DNA of 54,057 bases, taken from the NCBI GenBank assembly GCA_000226015.1, contig JH153702.1, forward strand, positions 1-54,057, written 5' to 3'. This document shows, piece by piece, positions 33,501-43,865 of this stretch. The translations under genes and the position numbers were made by a program. This DNA comes from Mnemiopsis leidyi (taxonomy: Eukaryota; Ctenophora; Tentaculata; Lobata; Bolinopsidae). The first letter of the stretch is position 1. The number at the start of each line of letters is the position of its first letter. The notes below the pieces were generated by a model. The model ran no database searches. It was not told where the DNA came from and saw only the letters and a list, made by a program, of their open reading frames with translations.

Positions 33501-36500
33501 GTTAATTAGTAATTACCTGGGAATGTAACACAAGCACCAAACTAGTGGAAGTTTAAAATGACGCGCTCACTATTTTTCATTGATATGCTCAATTTGAATC
33601 CAATAATTGTCAAGTTACCTGAAACGTTAATTTTAGCAGACTTTAAACTGTTGACAGTCGATATCATTCCATGATATCTACTCCAAGATGTCTTCATTCA
33701 GTTTTAGATTTTTGCCAAGACGGTCAGGTGATTGGAATTTGATCTACAACGTCGGTTTGAACGACATACAAAAAAGATTACAGACGAAGTGACGCAGCAG
33801 ATTGTGACCTTGGACCCTAGTTTAGAGGTTATTCTTATTAGTCAAGAAGATTTCAAGAAGCAATGACGAAAGAAGCTTAGGCAAAAGAAGCATTCGCTAG
33901 CATTCTGAAACAAAATATTGATGCTTCTTTCGCCTGCCAAGTGTAAACCTCATACACATTACACAGGGTACTCTGACAAATAAAAATATCAAATAACAAT
34001 GGTATGGTTGCCATAGGACCATAGGGCTTGTACTCTTAGACTGGCAATGAAGGAACATAACAAAATTTAGATAACCATAGCAACCCAACTCATGAGGTTA
34101 TCGCTTAACGGTTGGTGACAAACAATGGAGTGCAAGTCAGTAAGCTACAAGAACTCACCGGTAAAGGAAGTTTCGCTGGATCGATTAGCAATAACTTTTG
34201 ATTCCAGTCTTGGTCCATTTAATTTTCTATGGGCTAAAGACCTCATGACTACATAACAATGTGACGTATCGTCTCAATTGAATGAGACACGACAATGAAC
34301 TGTCAAGCCAAGAACCAGAAGGAAGATAAAGTACAGTGGACCGCTGCAAAATGTTTGGGGTAACGGTTAAACTGATCATGTCCCTTATTCTGGATCCTGT
34401 GTAGATAGGATGTATTTTAACACCACACTTTAAATGTGCCGGTGTTTGTACGAGTGATCTAAGCAGGTAACTCAATTTGCCCCTTAATCATGCTCATCTT
34501 GAGATGCTCAGACAGAGAGGTTCTCCCAGATTATATTTTACGACTGGTTTAGTGGCTCCCATAGACTACAAGATTTTCCTGAGCCCTGTACAGGTCAGAA
34601 GAAGCCGCCCATGTCGAGAAAAGAACGTTGCGAGAATATAATCGATTCGATTTGAAGCTAAGTATTGTGACAAATTATGACTTATGATCGCAATTTTTGT
34701 CCCAGATTGTCAAATATTTGTGTTTTTTCGATGCCGTTTATTATTTTGCTTCAATATGTTATGTTAATCAAACAAGTGTTTCAGATATTTTGATGCCTCA
34801 ATCATGCAAAACCGGAATTTGGATATTGCCATACAAAAATTGTGGGAAATTCCTGTCGTGTACGAGAACAAAAATCACTTTTATTTCAAATATCTTAAAA
34901 TAATCAATTTACAGTATAAACAGCTTTGTAACTATAGCATAAACTTGTTCTTTGCGGTCATTTTTTGCCCAAAATGGAGTCTCTACTACCCTTAGAAATC
35001 TAACTACAAAAATCTAATATACGCGCCCGAGGAGTGAGGGGTATTTCTAAAAATAGTCTTGTACGCTTCAAAAAATTGCGGCCTGCGATGATTCTTGTTC
35101 TTTTCTATCACCCTTCAAAGAAATCAGCTGTCGACATTAAAATGTACAGTCAACTTTGACTAGCTACTATAATGATTACGAACTACAAGCTACAAACTAC
35201 AAACAAATGATCGTTGTGACCTGGTAGGAAGCACAATGCACATATCTTGAGCGAATATTGAGAATAAATACCAGAATGTGGAAGTAGTGCATTACTCGAC
35301 AATCATGGTGCTCATAGAAAAGCGTTGTGTTGGGAGAAATTTCAAAGTTCACGGAACGGAAACCGATGTTGCTCGCTCTTAGCAATAGCATATTGTTAGT
35401 CGATGCTCATTCCCAGAATCATCAGGCCTGCTTGTGTCAACGTGACGATAAGTCAGGATGCCAGCATGGGAGGATCTCTTATAATATTGGAATGTGTCCA
35501 AATGATTTTCTTCCTAGATTGCAGTCCATTTCTGTAGATTATTTTAAATAAAACTGTAATATGACTGAGACTGCACATGTAAATTCAAGATTAACTTTGG
35601 GACATGGAGTCAGCACATTGGATTGATCCTCACTATCCCACCCACTGACATGTGCCTGTAAGATACCTTACCTAGTACTCTAGCTGTTCGCTCTGCCTCC
35701 TGATGTTCAGGTAATTCTACAGGAAGAGCTCCGTTATAGACATCATCCGTCTGAGACATTCCAGTTTACACCAACACCACTACACACGGATAAATTCTTT
35801 ACTGTCGAATAAACTCAGAACAAAGCAACAAGTTTTAAAGCGTTGGTGCGTAAGATGTGACTTCTCGACCCGAACAGAACACTGTGTTAGCAAGTTTATG
35901 GTGTTTAAAGAAACTTTTATTTTCTGATGCCAAAACTTCAACTTCAGTACACGCAGCTGCAGTGAATATTAATTATCATAGAGCACAGATCTTTAGTAAA
36001 GCGAAGTTATCTAGAGAGCAAACACGGACGTTAACAGATGTGGCAGTGTTTTGTGTCTGCAGCTGACACCACGAACCGACACAATGAGGGACGTGTCATG
36101 TGACATTTTGTTTAAAGCTAATTGTTAGAGACCTGGGGCTGACGTATTCACGAACGCTTAGCGTGAGACATTTTTTGCTTCTTGAGCATTATTACCCAAT
36201 CATGATGATTTACCAAAGTCTGATATATCGATTGGTTTTATGATCAAACTCATCATTGTGCACTCATTAACGTTTTGATTTTCTCATAAGAACTGAAATG
36301 CTCAGCATTACCAATGTCCAATGACCTAGATGACGTCATAAAACCTAGAGAGACAATTTCGGATTTAACCCAAAATAAAATGAATATTTGCTAAGAGAAC
36401 TTGTGGTTCACTTCGACTTTTCTTAGTCAACTGGCCCAGAACATTTCTTGTTTTTCAGGACAGCCTACTTTGTACAATGTACACGTTAGCTCCATAAAAC

Positions 36501-39500
36501 AATTAAAAATGTAGGGCTTAGTTAACCCTTGGTCTTTGAAATGCAGTTATACGAAGACGGACGATAGCTTTCACTTAAAATTCCGTGATTGCTTGAACGT
36601 TTTTAGAAATAGACATCCGTAAATATTGTTAAAGCGATTGACAAACTGCATTCCCAAATTTTAGTTCTCAATCTACTGGGCTGTGGACAGTCTACTTGAC
36701 CATCGCTAAGGTTTGTGTCAACTCAGGGCGACCTACCTAGAAGTCTCACTGCCTTCTCTTGTTCTGCCCTTGTGTGAGTGTCCGTGGGATAAGACATTTC
36801 TGTTCGACTGACTTTCTATCTTCCGCCTGGTCAGTTCACAGAAAACCGGGGCATCAATTATTCAATTATCAGCAAACGAGAAGAAAATCACTACTGAGTA
36901 TCTAATTTGTTGAGCAAGCAAAAACAACTTTACCACAGCTGTATACTGTGTATAGTACGGTTTTCTGATTGTGCACTTGTAAAGTGTACTCAACTGCAAT
37001 GTTTTGTTAACGAATTTCCGGCAATCGAACGTTAAATTGTGTATCATAGTATCACATTTAGCTATGACACTCAGTGTACCGACTGACAAACAATCTGTGA
37101 CAAAAGCAGTTCAAATTGTGTAACGAGCTGGCAACTTAACTGGCAACTGCTGGAGTTGTATGGAAACTAAATTTGCAGTATGACGATTTAAAATGGGCCC
37201 TCAGGATACATACAGTGCCAAAAATAAAGAGCCTGCGATAAGGAAGAATCTTTGCAGTTAGAGCATCAAATCGTTTTATTGATCACTGTCAACTCCAAGT
37301 GGTACTTTTTGATAAGCTTTTTATCGAGATGGCAAATGGAGTGCATACTTTAAAGTGACAAAACTGAAAAAGCATATTATCGAGATTGGCAAAAGGGAAA
37401 CTGACAAAGCAGATTCAAGACAACGGTGTGTACATCAACATGGTAGACTGGTCGAGATATGTGAGGGACTTTTTGTTCCAAGGAACTTTCAAAGTTACAT
37501 TCTGGATGTGACCAGGTGTTGCGATGATTGGATAATGTCTCCATCAGACTTCGTTTCAATGGAACATTACCTTCATCAGCTTACATCACTGCCATGATAA
37601 TTAACAATCCGATTCACAGAAGCAGGTGAGGATGTTAGGATTTTGATAACATACTGCGGTAGTTACCAAACAGTGCTACCCATTGAATAACGAAAAAGGG
37701 CATTTCTAAACGGAAGTCAGAATTTTTGAAAAAGTTATATGAGTCCTCGCGTTGTCGATATGTATTCATATTTATGGCACTAATTCCTTACCTTAACTCT
37801 GGGTTAAAATCAAAAAATTTGAAAATCAAGAATGATTAAGTACTTTGGGAAAACAGGTATCAAATTCAACATGTTATTCGATTTAATTCTTTAGGATTGG
37901 CCATTGAGAAGTCTGGCAATAGCAATTAATATCAAGATTTGCACTTTCGCGATATATTATAATAAATTTCATACCTATCCCCTAAAGGTTAGACGCCTAT
38001 ATTTGATATTTCTTAGTTGGTTCTTACCTTGAAGGTTTAGTCTTGCTGTTGGTTTAGGTTTCGAGAGATACATGGATGTAATCGAATGTATTGATGGCAT
38101 GATTACAAATATTTATCCGACGAGTAACTTCTATCATCAAAGAAATTCAATTCGCAGTTGATTTTTATGATGCATTTTAATCCATGACGAACCTAATCTC
38201 TGAAAATTAAGACATCGAAAATCCACTAAATGGAAGACAAGTGCTGAAATTCGCCCGGCAAACACAATAATGAACCTAAAACCGCTAACTGTACGTCCAA
38301 GGGACTCATTAATGACGATAAAGTGGCTGATTTGTGCTCTGAAACCCAATTAGAGAGACTCAGCACATGCAATCTTATCATTGATTTACTGTTTCCATGA
38401 TTCGGTGGTTCAGTCTGTATACATCTTAATGAAATTTGAGCCGTTTAGTTACCTATTACCCGTTTTTCTCAACGCAGAAATCAGAGGATCTCAAATTTCA
38501 GTTGGAATCTCAACCCCTTTGGCCGTGTTCCGTAGATTTGTCATCAAAAATACATCATCAAATTTGAAAAATAATGAAACGAAATTGCTCATCACATAAA
38601 TGCATATACTCTTACGTTGGCTAACTGTGTAAACTTTGCCGGCACCTTTCCACTTTGTTACTTTATTGTAAAGTGAAACTGTCGAGAAAATTTCTGACAT
38701 CACCTATTCGCTTCCTCCTTCGGATTCAAGGCATCTAACTGCACCACACTACTTGAATTTACTTCTCAGCAAAACGTAGCAAAAAACTTGAAGCAACTGT
38801 AAAAACTCTCTACAAGTCAATCCCTAGAAGATCTGTACAATAAACGTGTGTATATGACATGTACAAATACAATATTTGTTTGATACGCTTGTTTTAGTGC
38901 ACACAGTCACACATGCTTAACAAGTAGACTGTTTTATGTGCAAACTGTTGGAAGAGTGTTCATGTTCAATCTTCAAAATTCAAGATAAATGTTTTCGCCC
39001 CGTTTTGATTAAAGTGCAATTTTATAGATCACTGCAGGACAAAATTTCCACCGACATGATCATCAGCAATCTAATCTGGAGAAAAAACATGTGACTACCA
39101 TTTCTTACCTCCTTTCCCGAAAGAAAACCTCTTGTTAGAGACCCATCTTCTAGTTCCGTGGACCAGTGAGGATACAGCTTCAATACTGTCCATCGTCATG
39201 AGAGAACGAATAGAAACATACAACTTTTTAAATGGCAAGAGAGAAAAAACTACTCATGTACTTCACGTAATGAGGGGCTGGTAAAGGAATTACAGTGTCA
39301 ACAGTAATGTATAGTTTGGTGTACACTGTACAGTTAATTAGTTGAGCTCATGAGACCGCCCCTCATCTTCTGCGGTGATGCGGCCCTAGCCAGGAAACCT
39401 TCAGACAATAGACATAACTCTTTCTTAGTGAGATTAATTATTTTATTGTCGTACTTAAGCTTAGTGCGCCAAATGTCAATCAAGCTTTTCACGGCACCTT

Positions 39501-40419
39501 TATTGCTTGCTTCTAATCATTAAAACATAGGGTTTTGTATATAATTCCTTTTTCCGCAGTATGAAGCCGAAACGAACAGTGAACACCTCTGCCCCCTTCA
39601 AAATGTAGCCCTGACGAATTGCAGTCCTCTGAAGTTGACTTTTAGGCGGTGAGTCAATTTTTAAAGGTTTTTCAACTGTATTCCTGTTTTGATTTGAACA
39701 TTAATTGAATGGTTATTATTGGCAACTTCTACCTTGATCTTGCTTAAACGAACTTCGCTGTTAAGTGTTACAACTGTGAAAAGGGATATTGGATTTCAAT
39801 CTGATTAAGAACAATGCTATGAAGTAAAGTTAGCAGTCATTACAAATAGCACATAGTATTAGTATATGGAGCGAATCTACTTGTCCGAAAAGAATTGAAG
39901 ACTTGATCACACGTTTAACTAAGTAGATTATAGCTTACAAATTTTACAGATTTGTAGAAATGTGACATATCCCATTACCGGTCTGGACCTTTTAAATCGC
40001 TCTGTCACAGCAGCCCCTCCCTATCGGCAGCTCGGCTTCTTATGAGAACGACGATTGTCTAATAATAATAAACCTTTAATAATAAACCTGACACTTAAAA
40101 CCTGCACTTACCGTATTTTATCGTTCAATTTTCACCGTATTTAACAGCCTTAAAGTTGCAATGCTGAAGTTTTAAATTGCCGTATGATTCGCGTATATTT
40201 AGAGCTCCGAATACGCGCCGTATTTTTTGACGAAAATTTGACGAAATCAATAAAGAATACCCATGTACAAAACATGTGAAGCATGCTGCACTCACTTGGT
40301 CTTTTGTGGAAAGATTCCAGGCTCGATAGTGACTTGCTGGTCGGTAGTCGAGCTAGTTTGCTTGAAGTTGATTGTCGGGGTAACTTTACGACCACCGGCG
40401 GGGGTGCCCTCTTTGACAT
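21557..40419 (-). CDS. TRPA1: TRPA1-like cation channel with alternative first exons
   Basis: Common exons, 5' to 3': 28843-28770, 28666-28471, 28259-28036, 27924-27810, 27696-27514, 27360-26628, 26493-26260, 26074-25891, 25722-25470, 25049-24920, 24768-24585, 24404-24237, 24000-23470, 23206-23081, 22724-22533, 22378-22292, 22155-21913, 21799-21557. All phases agree; with first exon 32209-32113 the protein is about 1,398 aa (human TRPA1 about 1,119). Sixteen ankyrin repeats span residues 60-805, broken by an acidic linker and an insert of about 100 residues. Then come the pre-S1 region, S1-S4 (about 925-1100; HPLVTSLVFCKWTAYGRHFY), S5, a pore helix (MMTGEMEYDSYF), S6 (FVIVVPIVFMNLLVGLAVDD) and the TRPA-type tail with FYPNKKAR. 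TRPA channels are tetrameric Ca2+-permeable sensors of irritants or temperature. Six candidate first exons, listed separately, all end in phase 1. Confidence 0.9.
22737..22949. repeat. 32-bp minisatellite abutting the TRPA pore exon
   Basis: About 6.5 copies of a 32-bp unit (TGTAGGTTAAACTGTTACAC plus TGTAGGTTAAAT). On the coding strand it lies immediately before the acceptor of the pore/S6 exon, within about 12 bp, so it occupies the place of the polypyrimidine tract and branch point. Confidence 0.9.
24541..24628. repeat. 44-bp tandem duplication of a TRPA exon end and donor site
   Basis: Two 44-bp units (24541-24584 and 24585-24628) differ at two bases. Each holds the last coding bases (VNFE) and a splice donor. 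Using the outer donor (24540) would add 44 nt and bring in a stop, so only the inner donor (24584) keeps the reading frame. Confidence 0.85.
28770..28843 (-). CDS. TRPA1: TRPA common second exon, copy 1
   Basis: 74-nt exon (needs one incoming base, ends in phase 0) coding IGRQFTLDDIHEIKDHAG. The copy at 32669-32742 is identical base for base. Including both would shift the frame, so only one can be used per mRNA. Confidence 0.85.
28871..30237. other. TRPA 5' intron, block B copy 1
   Basis: No exon recognised. A short ORF near 29437-29481 ending at a GT has a stop in the second copy of the block and was not accepted. Confidence 0.4.
30238..30325 (-). CDS. TRPA1: TRPA alternative first exon f (block B copy 1)
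   Basis: ATG at 30325 opens 29 codons (MRSLAHGKLNG, then SSETSFT) and one base before a strong donor GTGAGT. Phase 1 fits the common second exon and gives Ala at the joint. The block B copy 2 version (34246-34159) has one amino-acid change (Gly7 to Arg) and the same donor. An ORF in another frame (ATG at 30297) also reaches this donor but in the wrong phase. Confidence 0.5.
30627..31012. other. 386-bp segment absent from block B copy 2
   Basis: Present only in copy 1; copy 2 reads straight across (ACGACT joined to GGTTTAGTGG near 34546). No terminal repeats or coding were noticed. Either an insertion or a deletion between haplotypes. Confidence 0.7.
32113..32209 (-). CDS. TRPA1: TRPA alternative first exon e (block B copy 1)
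   Basis: ATG at 32209, 32 codons and one base, donor GTAAGG. It starts MSETEDNYVSGDGAL and ends PEHQEAERTARVL. The first half differs from the copy at 35759 (substitutions and a 9-bp indel) while the second half is identical in protein. Its end resembles that of first exon d (QEKAVRLL), suggesting that these two arose by exon duplication. Confidence 0.75.
32625..32635. other. Assembly gap (11 N)
   Basis: Run of eleven N. The sequence after it restarts at the equivalent of 28738. Confidence 1.
32669..32742 (-). CDS. TRPA1: TRPA common second exon, copy 2
   Basis: Identical to 28770-28843, with intact acceptor (ATTTCAG) and donor (GTAACG). An allele if the block is a haplotype duplication; otherwise a mutually exclusive duplicate exon, because two copies in series break the frame. 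Confidence 0.8.
34159..34246 (-). CDS. TRPA1: TRPA alternative first exon f (block B copy 2)
   Basis: Same 88-nt exon as 30238-30325 with one base difference (codon 7 AGA, Arg). ATG at 34246, donor GTGAGT, phase 1. The near-perfect retention against a background of indels supports a functional exon, but the short length leaves doubt. Confidence 0.5.
35672..35759 (-). CDS. TRPA1: TRPA alternative first exon e (block B copy 2)
   Basis: ATG at 35759, 29 codons and one base, donor GTAAGG, phase 1. Starts MSQTDDVYNGALPVELP, three codons shorter than copy 1. The C-terminal part, PEHQEAERTARVL, is unchanged. Confidence 0.75.
36737..36797 (-). CDS. TRPA1: TRPA alternative first exon d
   Basis: ATG at 36797, 20 codons and one base, donor GTAGGT, phase 1. 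It reads MSYPTDTHTRAEQEKAVRLL and would join to Ala-Ile-Gly of the common exon. The last residues resemble exon e (HQEAERTARVL). It lies in unique sequence outside block B, so it is independent of the assembly question. Confidence 0.7.
38028..38073 (-). CDS. TRPA1: TRPA alternative first exon c
   Basis: ATG at 38073, 15 codons and one base (MYLSKPKPTARLNLQ), strong donor GTAAGA, phase 1. Basic and very short, so it could be a chance ORF. Position and phase fit the array. Confidence 0.45.
39109..39199 (-). CDS. TRPA1: TRPA alternative first exon b
   Basis: ATG at 39199 (second Met at codon 3), 30 codons and one base, donor GTAAGA, phase 1. It starts MTMDSIEAVSSLVHG and ends in a basic stretch (RRWVSNKRFSFGKG), giving the channel a positively charged N terminus. 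Confidence 0.6.
40296..40419 (-). CDS. TRPA1: TRPA alternative first exon a
   Basis: ATG at 40419, 41 codons and one base, donor GTGAGT, phase 1 (junction codon becomes Thr). It begins MSKRAPPPVVVKLPRQ and is Ser/Lys-rich, with possible phosphorylation sites. It is the most upstream convincing first exon and sets the 5' limit used for the gene. Confidence 0.6.
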
Positions 40420-43400
40420 TGTGTGACTAGGTTACAGTAACTCAGGATTTCTGTTTTACACTTACAAAGTCAACCGTCAAGAGCAAGGGATTACATATGT
40501 CTTTGAAACAACTTAACCGATTGTTATTATTCAAATAGGAAGTGGGTCGGCGGACTTCTTATTTAGTAAAGTAAAATTGTCTGCAAAGCACAGAAAAATG
40601 AGTTTGCTAATACATACTATCATTGTATCCAGAAATTTTGTCATGTTAGCTGAGTATGTTTGTCTGAAGGATACAAGCCAATTGCCAATGGAAAGGTAAG
40701 GTATTTAGGGTTGCCCTGAATGGATGCAAGGGAGCTGAATGTGATCATTAAAATTTTTTCGTAATTGGGGAAGGTGGGTATAATGAAGTATTATTATCTT
40801 GCCGCAATATTTTACTTGTTTACAGTCTATTAAATGGTACTAATGTTTAATTGTTCCTTCAAGAGGGCAAGATCGTTGTAACTAAGGTTTTTTTTATTTA
40901 ATTATAATTATATAAGCATGAGCTATATTACGCACCATAATTTGTCGGGTTGGCTTATCGAATTTAAATGGAGAATCTCCGACCGTTCTCTGCGGCTTCC
41001 GGGAATTGTTTAGATGTACATCTTCAAACAAGGCCGCTAGGGAGTAAGCCTGGAGAAAATGCTTGTGATAAGTATTCCTAACTGTAAATCTGTCAGGGTA
41101 AATCTAGATCCACAGTCTGTACTGTATATTATTGTGCCTTATAAATCGTGCGTTGTCGTTTGTCATTCACCAAATCTTGGTATTAGGGAGATGATTAGGA
41201 CCACTTATCACGGGCAATTAGTCTAATTACTTCGGAAAATTAGTCGACATCAAAATCCTTCTATGTAATGCACTTGTAATTTGTATACTTTGGTTTGTAT
41301 TCGTGTGGTTGTATAAAATACATTGTACATGATCATTGTCCTTATTGTGTTCGATATGTTTAACAAAATTGTAATAATCCGTAAACTCTCTTCAGTAGTT
41401 GATGAATGATCTCAATTTGAGCTCTTCTGTTGATTAATTGGCTCAATTCCAACATTACAGCTTCGGTCGCACTGTAATGTTAATACGAATCTGGCTCATT
41501 CATTTGTCTCGAAATTAATACCTTCGTTAAAGTACGTCATATGATTTTAAGCCGGTGCTGATAGAGTTAATTAGGAAATTTGAAGAGGTCTCGGTGAATT
41601 TGTGACATTAGATGACTTAAATGTTAAATTTTAGATTTCAATCTCAAATGGACAAACAAGGTTGTTGCTGCTGTTAATAATTATGTTTCCGATGTATTTC
41701 GTTTTTACGTGCGTCAATCAACTGCCACGAATGTTTTACAAAGTCGCATAATTTTGTTAATATTCTGGTTGAAGTTATTCCGCTAATAATAATACAATGA
41801 CGTTATTGTTTTCCCGAAAAAAACATATCAAACTGCTACGAATTTCTCTGGACTTATTCTTCACCATGAGTGCACCCCAAGTACAAGGTTCTATAATTAG
41901 TGTCACACCCTAAAAATAGCAGCAGGCACATCCAGGTCCCCAGTAACGAACCTACCTAGTCCTCAGTCCTCGACCGCACGGAGAGCGGTAGAGTAGTCCG
42001 GTATAATGTTTCGGTAGTTGCTGTCCAGCAAAAAGCCAGGCACTCCGCAGTTTCCTAATGGAAGTATAGTGTTGACAATGGAAATACACTCGACCCTAAA
42101 CAACACGTTCTGGGCGGAGTTTGCTCGTACAACTTGTACAGTACGTCGGGAATTTCTTCATAATTCTACAGTTGCAAGAGGCTACTGCACAGGAAATGTT
42201 GTTTCCACTTAAATGCCTTTTTTCAAAAATTTTCTGATTCCTGTCGTTTTCGTTGTGAAAAGTGCGTGTTTTATCAACCTGAAATCTTTTAAATATATAT
42301 ATATATAAAGTTTGACAGTGCAGTACATTTGTAGAAATTTCTTATAGCGAGAGAAGCGGGAACCTGGCAAAATGTACATAACACATGACATTTGTGGAGC
42401 TTGCTGCTAGTGTAGGCCTGTTGTGTGTGTGTACATTACTTTCAACACTCCTAATTAACAAACTGTTCCTGCCCGCACTGCCGCTGGTCCACACTTCTTG
42501 CTTCCTCAGTAACCCGGTGTAAGTTTGTTCGTTTGGTTGTGATGTACATACCGACTAGCACATACCTCAGTGTACTTGTAGTTGTATCTAGCTCTGCTTT
42601 CTTTCTCTAGATTTGATTGCTCTGGTGGGTGTTTCTCGATCGGGTGGCTTGTCAGTTGTCCGTCGATATGATTAAGGTCGGCTGTCAAGTGTGAGGGTTT
42701 AAAATCATGTGCTGGCTGCTGGCCACAATAATTAGCCATATTTTCGTCACATGTGTGAATTGTTGAGTTATTATATCTTTCTGATATTGTCATCAGCAAC
42801 TATTTGGTACCAAGTATTGGACTAGAGCAATGAGTACATTATCATGCCGTGTTGCTATACAATGCAATTATGTACTATAAGTATTGTTATCGACTGACCC
42901 ATTCGTTGAGGAATTATTTGTCGAATTGAGTGCCGTCTTCTATTGATCACGAGCTCCCGATTTTCGTTGAATACATACTTTACTTTCTGTTAAGTATATA
43001 AAAATTTTAAACTAGTAGAAAAGTTTTGGAATGACCGTTGAAGATTTTGATATGATCTGTAAAACGTGTAAATGTTGATCTGGTTATTGATATCTATTTA
43101 GTAAATATTGCATCTATTAGCGGTCTATGAGGTAATTTATTTGGCACTCTTCCAATAAAATGTTGTCATTTTTCTTGCTATTGGTTCCTTCTCATGGCAT
43201 CTCCTTATTCCATCGATATTCGATATCCTCTTTACACTCGACGTTCTTCACAATCGTTGAAAAGAGAACATTTTTTGCTGATGAGATAACCTACATTTTT
43301 TAAATAACTGATCTTTGGCACCATATACATTATACACGTACCTTGTTCTTGTTTAATTCCTGGAGAGTCATTGTTTTTTGTGTTATTTGATCAGTTAAAT

Positions 43401-43851
43401 ACGACCAGTTTCACGTTTAAGTTTTTATGACTGCAAATAAAGGCCAATAACGGTCGTTCGTCCTGCAGAAAAATTCGTCGTATTAAACGATGGGGACAGT
43501 AACAGGTGTGAATTACGAAAAACAACTTGCACGAATTTTTTTCCCGAGAAAATGACTCATGATCGACAGAGGTGTACATATAAGATTAGGTGTTCGTCTT
43601 AGCATTATATTTTATAATCACATGTGATTAGGAGTCGTTTGGGTCAGTGTGCCGTAAAGGTAATTTCTAATTATTGATCCAGGTTTTTGATTTCAGTTTT
43701 CCTGGTGGGTTTTTGTGTGATGTTATTATGTACCGATACAACACGCTACGTTTCTTTCTATTGCTTTAATGTGTACCAGCAGATTTTTATATTATGACTT
43801 TCTTTTATTTGTTTTTCGGTCCAACTCCTTGCAGTAATATCGTCCCATCAG
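40420..43851. other. Divergent intergenic region, TRPA and MYND genes
   Basis: 3.4 kb between two genes transcribed away from each other, so promoters of both are expected here. AT-rich with a short TA microsatellite near 42295. An AG after a pyrimidine-rich tract (CTCCTTGCAG, ending at 43834) may be a 5' UTR acceptor of the MYND gene. No other gene was accepted. Confidence 0.45.
42566..42793 (-). CDS. Possible further 5' exon, minus strand
   Basis: An open frame starts at ATG 42793 (MTISERYNNSTIHTCDEN; a second Met at about 42739) and runs about 76 codons to a good donor (GAG/GTATGT). It ends in phase 0, so it does not fit the TRPA common second exon. A weak phase-1 donor (GTTACT) lies near 42514. 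It may be a first exon of another minus-strand transcript or chance. Confidence 0.2.
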
Positions 43852-43865
43852 GTTACCATGGCAAC
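43852..43865 (+). promoter_or_regulatory. Consensus RFX X-box overlapping a start codon
   Basis: GTTACCATGGCAAC matches the X-box half-sites GTNRCC and RGYAAC with a 2-bp spacer. The start codon of the MYND gene is its centre. X-boxes normally mark cilium-related genes, usually upstream of the ATG. A good start context (ACCATGG) supplies half of the motif, so chance is possible. Confidence 0.4.

Larger units (their letters stand above)
32636..36176. repeat. Duplicated block B, copy 2
   Basis: Second copy of 28738-32624, lacking the 386-bp segment. It is continuous with the upstream first exons a-d of TRPA, so it is probably the other haplotype of the same interval. Confidence 0.9.

Noticed and set aside
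30353-34475. Matching minus-strand ORFs at 30353-30556 and 34227-34475
   Set aside because: The two copies diverge by frameshift and substitutions without silent bias, unlike the nested 84-codon gene, so they are not under coding constraint.
36330-36370. Short ATG ORF before a GT near 36310 as another TRPA first exon
   Set aside because: Nine codons with a weak donor (GTAATG) and a CRE-like palindrome explain the sequence equally well.
37355-37597. 80-codon plus-strand ORF between TRPA first exons
   Set aside because: No start context, domain or splice partner; overlaps a similar chance ORF on the other strand.
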